This document shows, piece after piece, positions 59,574-64,000 of a stretch of DNA of 64,000 nt (positions are counted from its first letter, which is position 1; each line of letters begins with the position of its first letter). The stretch is from SVTX01 sp045632305 (lineage in GTDB: Bacteria; Bacillota; Clostridia; Oscillospirales; CAG-272). The translations under genes and the position numbers were made by a program. The DNA lies in contig JAZQWL010000020.1 in the NCBI GenBank assembly GCA_045632305.1, positions 1 through 64,000 of the forward strand, written 5' to 3'. The notes below the pieces were generated by a model, which saw only the letters and a list, made by a program, of their open reading frames with translations, searched no databases and was not told the origin of the DNA.

Positions 59574-62105
59574 ATGGGTGAAATTAAATTTGTAATAGAA
59601 AAGAGCCCGCGTATCGACCGACTCATCACGCATCTCTACGAGAATATGCCCGAGATCGAGGCGGACAGAGCCGAGCTTTTAACTGAAAGCTACAAGCAGA
59701 CTGAGGGTATGCCCATCATCAAGCGTCGTTCCGCGGCATTCGCGCACATTCTTCGCAATATTCCGATCATCATCCGTCCAGAGGAGCTTATCGTTGGTTC
59801 TAACTCCATCCATCCTCGCGGATGCCAGACGTTCCCCGAATATTCCTTTGAATGGCTCGAGCCCGAATTCGACTCTATCGCTACACGTGAAGCAGACCCC
59901 TTCTATATATCCCCCTCCACTATCGAACGCCTCAAGAAGGTTCATCCTTACTGGAAGGGCAAGACTGTAAGTGACCTTGCTATCAACAGCATGGATCCCA
60001 AGGTTCTCGACGTGTTCCTCAACCACGGCATCTTCACAGTTGGTAACTACTTCTACAACGGTGTAGGCCACATCAACGTCGACTATGCAAAGGTTATCAA
60101 TCACGGTCTTGAATCCATCATCGAAGAAGCAAAGGAAGAAATCTCCAAGCTTTACATAGGACACGGTGATTACCTCAAGAGAAAGGCATTCCTTGAAGCA
60201 GTAATCGAGAGCTGTGAGGGTGTTATCCACTACGCTCGCCGTTACTCCGACCTCGCTCTTGAAGAAGCAGGCAAATGTACTGACAGTGTAAGAAAGGCAG
60301 AGCTTCTCCGCATCGCTGAGGCGTGTGACAGAGTTCCCGCCAAGCCCGCAAGAAGCTTCTACGAGGCATGTCAGTCCTTCTGGTTCATTCAGCAGCTCAT
60401 TCAGTGTGAATCCAGCGGCCACTCTATTTCTCCCGGTCGCTTTGACCAGTATATGTACCCCCACTTCAAGAGAGATCTTGATATGGGCGTTATCGACCAC
60501 AAGCAGGCGCAGGAATACCTCGACTGCATTTGGGTTAAGCTCAACGACCTCAACAAGGTTCGTGACGCGGCATCCGCAGAGGGATTTGCGGGCTACGGCC
60601 TTTTCCAGAACCTCATCGTAGGCGGTCAGAACGAAGACGGTGTTGACGTAACTAACGACCTCTCTTACATGTGTCTTGAGGCAACAATGCACGTTCGTCT
60701 TCCCCAGCCCTCCCTTTCCATCCGTGTATGGAACCGTTCTCCTCACGATCTTCTTATCAAGGCAGCGGCGGTTACACGTGAAGGCCTCGGCGTTCCAGCA
60801 TTCTACAACGACGAGGTTATTATTCCCTCCATTATGGCAAGAGGTCTTACACTTGAGGACGCTCGCGACTACTGTATCATCGGTTGCGTAGAGCCCCAGA
60901 AGGGTGCAAAGACAGACGGTTGGCACGATGCAGCATTCTTCAACATGTGCCGTCCTCTCGAGCTCGTATTCTCTAACGGTTATGACAAGGGCGAGCTTAT
61001 CGGTCTCCAGACAGGAGACGTTGAAAAGATGGGCTCCTTTGAAGAATTCTTCGACGCTTATAAGCGTCAGCAGCACTACATGATCGAAATGATGGTTCAC
61101 GCTGACAACGCGGTTGACTATGCTCACTCCGTTCGCGGTGTACTTCCCTTCGAATCCTGCCTCTGCAACGACTGTCTTAAGAAGGGCATCTCCCTCCAGG
61201 AAGGCGGCGCGATTTACAACTTCACAGGTCCTCAGGGCTTCGGTATCGCTAACATGACCGACGCGCTCATCGCAATCAAGACGCTCGTATTCGAGGAACG
61301 CAAGGTTTCCATGGCAGAAATGAAGCAGGCGCTTGCTGACAACTTCGGTAAGGGTTATATCCCCAAGAAGTCCCTCGAGCTTACAACAGAAGCATGCAAG
61401 GCACTCGACGCACAGGGCATCGAGGTTACTGCCGACATGATCAAGAAGATCTACAATTCCTTCCTTAACAATACAGTTATCAGCGCAGAAAAGAAGGCAC
61501 GTTACGACGAGATCCTTTCCATGATCGAAGCGCTTCCCAAGTACGGTAACGATATTCCCGAGGTTGACAACTTTGCTCGCGAGGTTGGTAACACATATAC
61601 CAAGCCCTTCGAAAAGTTCACAAACCCCAGAGGCGGTATGTTCCAGGCAGGTCTTTACCCCGTATCCGCAAACGTTCCGCTCGGTTACCAGACAGGTGCT
61701 ACACCCGACGGCAGACTTTCGAATACTCCTATTGCAGACGGCGTAGGCCCTGCATCCGGCAGAGATATTATGGGCCCGACGGCAACTGCAAACTCCGTTG
61801 CCCGCCTTGACCACGGTATCGCTTCCAACGGTACACTCTTCAACCAGAAGTTCCACCCCTCCGCGCTTACAGGTTATGCGAGTCTTGAAAAGTTCGTAGC
61901 TTACCTCCGCGGTTACTTCGATCAGAAGGGTATGCACGTTCAGTACAACGTAGTATCCAAAGAAACACTTCTCGACGCGCAGAAGAACCCCGAAAAGTAC
62001 AAGACTCTCGTGGTTCGTGTTGCGGGCTACAGCGCACTCTTTACAACTCTCTCCCGTTCTCTTCAGGATGATATCATCAACCGTACAGAACAGGGCAATA
62101 TCTAA
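59574..62105 (+). CDS. Glycyl radical enzyme, B12-independent propanediol dehydratase type
   Basis: An 843-aa GRE expected to dehydrate 1,2-propanediol to propanal in the compartment. The catalytic Cys is residue 438 in CIIGCVEPQ, with the Glu two residues later as general base, as in the Roseburia inulinivorans enzyme. The glycyl radical is on Gly818 in VRVAGYSALF near the C-terminus. There is no obvious N-terminal encapsulation helix, so packaging may rely on partners. The cognate activase is 78 bases downstream. A choline- or glycerol-type GRE is less likely given the aldolase and the fucose context. Confidence 0.93.
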   Translation: MGEIKFVIEKSPRIDRLITHLYENMPEIEADRAELLTESYKQTEGMPIIKRRSAAFAHILRNIPIIIRPEELIVGSNSIHPRGCQTFPEYSFEWLEPEFDSIATREADPFYISPSTIERLKKVHPYWKGKTVSDLAINSMDPKVLDVFLNHGIFTVGNYFYNGVGHINVDYAKVINHGLESIIEEAKEEISKLYIGHGDYLKRKAFLEAVIESCEGVIHYARRYSDLALEEAGKCTDSVRKAELLRIAEACDRVPAKPARSFYEACQSFWFIQQLIQCESSGHSISPGRFDQYMYPHFKRDLDMGVIDHKQAQEYLDCIWVKLNDLNKVRDAASAEGFAGYGLFQNLIVGGQNEDGVDVTNDLSYMCLEATMHVRLPQPSLSIRVWNRSPHDLLIKAAAVTREGLGVPAFYNDEVIIPSIMARGLTLEDARDYCIIGCVEPQKGAKTDGWHDAAFFNMCRPLELVFSNGYDKGELIGLQTGDVEKMGSFEEFFDAYKRQQHYMIEMMVHADNAVDYAHSVRGVLPFESCLCNDCLKKGISLQEGGAIYNFTGPQGFGIANMTDALIAIKTLVFEERKVSMAEMKQALADNFGKGYIPKKSLELTTEACKALDAQGIEVTADMIKKIYNSFLNNTVISAEKKARYDEILSMIEALPKYGNDIPEVDNFAREVGNTYTKPFEKFTNPRGGMFQAGLYPVSANVPLGYQTGATPDGRLSNTPIADGVGPASGRDIMGPTATANSVARLDHGIASNGTLFNQKFHPSALTGYASLEKFVAYLRGYFDQKGMHVQYNVVSKETLLDAQKNPEKYKTLVVRVAGYSALFTTLSRSLQDDIINRTEQGNI

Positions 62106-62118
62106 TTGAAATTATCGG

Positions 62119-62150
62119 CTTACCCCGATTGACAGATCAGTCGGGGTAAG
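62119..62150 (+). promoter_or_regulatory. Intercistronic hairpin between GRE and activase
   Basis: A 10-bp perfect stem CTTACCCCGA/TCGGGGTAAG with a 12-base loop and no T-run, 14 bases after the GRE stop. It may stabilise the abundant GRE mRNA and lower activase levels. Confidence 0.6.
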
Positions 62151-62183
62151 TACAAAACATTCCGACAGAAAGGAGGAATAGCT

Positions 62184-62981
62184 ATGCACGACAAAATATT
62201 CAATCAGACGGGACGTATTTTTGATATTCAGAGATATTCCATTCACGACGGTCCGGGTATAAGAACAATAGTATTCCTCAAGGGATGTTACCTGCGTTGC
62301 AAGTGGTGCTGCAATCCCGAATCTCAGGAATACGGCATTCAACAGATGACACTTGCAGGCAAGACCAAGACCGTAGGACGCGACGTAACTGTTGCCGAGG
62401 TTATGGACGAGGTCGTAAAGGACGACCGCTATTACCGCAGAAGCGGTGGCGGTATCACCCTCTCGGGCGGCGAATGTATGGCTCAGCCCGAATTTGCAGA
62501 AGCGCTTCTCCGCGCGGCTCACGAATACGGTTATTCAACCGCTATCGAAACAACTGCCTTCGCTTCCCGCGAGGTAGTAGCAAGACTTCTTCCCCACGTT
62601 GACCATTTCCTTATGGACATCAAGCACATGAATTCGAAGAAGCACGAGGAATTCACCTCAAGGCCCAACGAACAAATTCTTGAAAATGCAAAATATATCG
62701 CCGAGAACGCAAAGCATCTCATAATCAGAGTACCCACAGTTCCGACGTTTAACGATACACCCGAGGAGATTTCTGCTATCGCAAGATTTGCTGATTCTCT
62801 TCCCAACGTAACCGAAATGCATCTTCTCCCCTACCACCGTCTCGGTCAGGACAAGTATGCAGGTATCGGTCGCACCTATTCCCTTGACGGAATCACACCG
62901 CCCACAAACGAGCATATGCAGGAGCTTCTCCGCGCCGCAAAGGCAGTTTCCACGAAGCTTCACGTGCAGATAGGCGGCTAA
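62184..62981 (+). CDS. Glycyl radical enzyme activase (radical SAM) without ferredoxin domain
   Basis: A 265-aa radical SAM enzyme that installs the glycyl radical in the preceding GRE. The cluster motif is CYLRCKWCC (Cys35, 39, 42), preceded by RYSIHDGPGIRT, and SGGECMAQPEF is the SAM-binding GGE motif. Many GRE activases have an inserted domain with two extra 4Fe-4S clusters; here the space after the motif has no such Cys pattern, so electrons must come directly from a partner. AAAGGAGGA precedes the ATG. Confidence 0.94.
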   Translation: MHDKIFNQTGRIFDIQRYSIHDGPGIRTIVFLKGCYLRCKWCCNPESQEYGIQQMTLAGKTKTVGRDVTVAEVMDEVVKDDRYYRRSGGGITLSGGECMAQPEFAEALLRAAHEYGYSTAIETTAFASREVVARLLPHVDHFLMDIKHMNSKKHEEFTSRPNEQILENAKYIAENAKHLIIRVPTVPTFNDTPEEISAIARFADSLPNVTEMHLLPYHRLGQDKYAGIGRTYSLDGITPPTNEHMQELLRAAKAVSTKLHVQIGG

Positions 62982-63005
62982 AAAATCTCTTTTAAGGAGA
63001 AAAAC

Positions 63006-63377
63006 ATGATAAACAATTTTGAGATGAAGGACAAAATGAGAATAGTCCAGGAGCTTGTTCCCGGTCGACAGATCTCACTTTGCCATATTATAGCAAATCC
63101 CGATTCTGTTCTTTACCAGAAGCTCGGTCTTGATCCCTCCGTTGACTACAAGCACGCCGCTATCGGTCTTCTTACGGTTTCCCCCGCGGAAACTGCGGTT
63201 ATCACGGCAGATATCGCCCTCAAGGCATCGGGCGCTGAGCTTGGCTTCGTTGACAGATTTTCGGGCACACTTATTATCACGGGAACTGTTTCCGAGGTTG
63301 AGGCATCTCTCAACGCCATCAGCGATTACTTCAAGAACACACTCGGCTTTACAGTTTGTGACGTGACGAAAACGTAA
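63006..63377 (+). CDS. pduU: PduU/EutS-like circularly permuted BMC-H protein
   Basis: A 123-aa shell protein. The start (RIVQELVPGRQISLCHIIANPDSVLYQKLGL) is the beta-barrel plug of PduU, then HAAIGLLTVSPAETAVITADIALKASG and LGFVDRFSGTLIITG follow the permuted BMC fold. Its stop overlaps the next start by one base (TAATG). Confidence 0.93.
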   Translation: MINNFEMKDKMRIVQELVPGRQISLCHIIANPDSVLYQKLGLDPSVDYKHAAIGLLTVSPAETAVITADIALKASGAELGFVDRFSGTLIITGTVSEVEASLNAISDYFKNTLGFTVCDVTKT

Positions 63378-63805
63378 TGAAAAAGCTTATACTTATGGGC
63401 AGAGTTGCGGCGGGTAAGACCACGCTCACTCAGGCGCTCAAGGGAGAGAAGCTTCACTACTGCAAAACCCAGTATATCGACTATATGGACACGATAATCG
63501 ACACTCCCGGCGAATATATGCAGGTTCACGGCCTCGGAGCCGCGCTTGCCATCTATTCCTACGAGGCGGACGTCGTAGGCGTAGTCATCTCCGCCAACGA
63601 GCCCTATTGCGTGTTCCCGCCAAACGTTGCCTGCATGGTCAACCGCGAGGTTATCGGCATCATCACGGGTATCGACAAGCCCGACGCTAACATTCCGTTG
63701 GCTGAGCAGTGGATGAAGAATATCGGCTGCGAAACAGTTTTCCACATCAGCTCACACACGGGCGAAGGACTTAACGACATCATTGATTATTTAAATCGCG
63801 ATTAA
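63377..63805 (+). CDS. EutP/PduV-like small GTPase
   Basis: A 142-aa Ras-like P-loop protein: GRVAAGKTTL (residues 8-17), switch region IDTPGEYM, and GIDKPDAN in place of the usual NKxD guanine motif. PduV in Salmonella lies on the outer shell surface and is linked to compartment movement; EutP may have kinase activity. It is immediately upstream of a ParA-like gene. Confidence 0.88.
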   Translation: MKKLILMGRVAAGKTTLTQALKGEKLHYCKTQYIDYMDTIIDTPGEYMQVHGLGAALAIYSYEADVVGVVISANEPYCVFPPNVACMVNREVIGIITGIDKPDANIPLAEQWMKNIGCETVFHISSHTGEGLNDIIDYLNRD

Positions 63806-63829
63806 AATAAACTCTACTCGGAGGCAAAT

Positions 63830-64000
63830 ATGTCTAAAACAAAAGTAATCTGCTTTGCCAATAACAAGGGCGGAAGCGGAAAATCCACCACGTGCGCCAA
63901 TATCGGCTACTCGATAAGCACTCTCGGCAAGAAGGTTCTTCTTATCGACGGAGATATGCAGATGAACTTAACACTTTCCTTCTTTGACGATGAAAAGTCC
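63830..64000 (+). CDS. ParA/McdA-like ATPase (3' truncated by window)
   Basis: The first 57 codons of a ParA/MinD-family ATPase. The deviant Walker A is NKGGSGKST with the signature Lys, followed by the typical VLLIDGDMQMNLTLSF. ATG at 63830 with GGAGG, 24 bases after the GTPase gene and in the BMC operon. ParA-type proteins position carboxysomes (McdA) and other BMCs on the nucleoid, so this is probably a compartment-positioning factor; a plasmid-type ParA is unlikely. Its partner (McdB-like) would lie outside the window. Confidence 0.85.
   Translation, partial: MSKTKVICFANNKGGSGKSTTCANIGYSISTLGKKVLLIDGDMQMNLTLSFFDDEKS

Noticed and set aside
59679..61937. 752-codon open frame on the minus strand opposite the glycyl radical enzyme
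   Set aside because: It is an antisense shadow: its protein is rich in Cys, Val and Leu with no family resemblance, caused by the strongly biased codons of the real + strand gene.

Overview
The window looks like the chromosome of a strictly anaerobic, gut-type Clostridia member (Firmicutes), perhaps an uncultured Oscillospirales/Ruminococcaceae-like lineage. The lineage is a low-confidence inference. The evidence is: Gram-positive lipoprotein signals; AGGAGG-type ribosome sites; many near-consensus sigma-A promoters with 17-bp spacers; the sepF-yggT-ylmH-ileS-lspA neighbourhood; an L-box lysine riboswitch; and oxygen-sensitive glycyl-radical chemistry. Nothing here is phage-like, and no CRISPR array, rRNA or intact insertion sequence was seen. 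One tRNA gene is present (Leu, anticodon CAA).

Layout. (1) 1-5.8 kb, + strand: end of a ribose-type sugar ABC importer (ATPase cut by the window edge, permease, lipoprotein binding protein) followed by L-fucose isomerase. (2) 5.9-19.7 kb, - strand: a giant Ig-repeat lipoprotein; a three-gene ABC exporter-like operon whose ATPase is fused to a YwaF-like membrane domain; a WG-repeat membrane protein; a copper P-type ATPase with an extra C-terminal metal-binding domain. (3) 19.8-33.9 kb, - strand: housekeeping genes gtrA-like, cysS, a TIM-barrel isomerase, HAD hydrolase, rluD, lspA, ileS, ylmH, yggT, sepF, yggS, an HlyD-like adaptor, miaA and queA. (4) 34-36.2 kb, + strand: lysine riboswitch, dapA, dapB, tRNA-Leu. 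(5) 36.5-42.7 kb, mixed: pfkA, cinA-C, mscS, a PflX-like radical SAM gene, a YitT-family gene and a VWA lipoprotein. (6) 43-49.3 kb, + strand: metG, then a MarR regulator with two half-transporters of a heterodimeric exporter. (7) 49.3-50.2 kb: a gene-free, heavily palindromic stretch and the leader of the next operon. (8) 50.2-64 kb, + strand: a bacterial microcompartment (BMC) operon running off the right edge.

The BMC operon encodes ackA, class II aldolase, acylating aldehyde dehydrogenase, Zn alcohol dehydrogenase, four BMC-H-type shell genes, PduL phosphotransacylase, a BMC-P vertex protein, a PduS-like Fe-S protein, a PduT-like trimer shell protein, a B12-independent propanediol-dehydratase-type glycyl radical enzyme and its activase, a PduU-like shell protein, a EutP/PduV-like GTPase and the start of a ParA-type ATPase. 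This matches the fucose/rhamnose GRM5 class. Fuculose-1-phosphate would be cleaved to lactaldehyde, lactaldehyde reduced to 1,2-propanediol and dehydrated to propanal, and propanal split into propanol and propionyl-CoA, then propionyl-phosphate and propionate plus ATP. The sugar importer and fucI at the left edge would feed it. A fuculokinase is not in the window.

The most unusual items are: the ParA/McdA-like gene in the BMC operon; a cysteine-rich linker joining the aldolase to its encapsulation helix; the PduS/PduT Fe-S pair in a B12-free locus whose radical SAM activase has no extra ferredoxin domain; a 384-bp element of small hairpins separated by a constant 7-base linker; and the YwaF-ABC fusion operon with a perfect palindrome at its start site.
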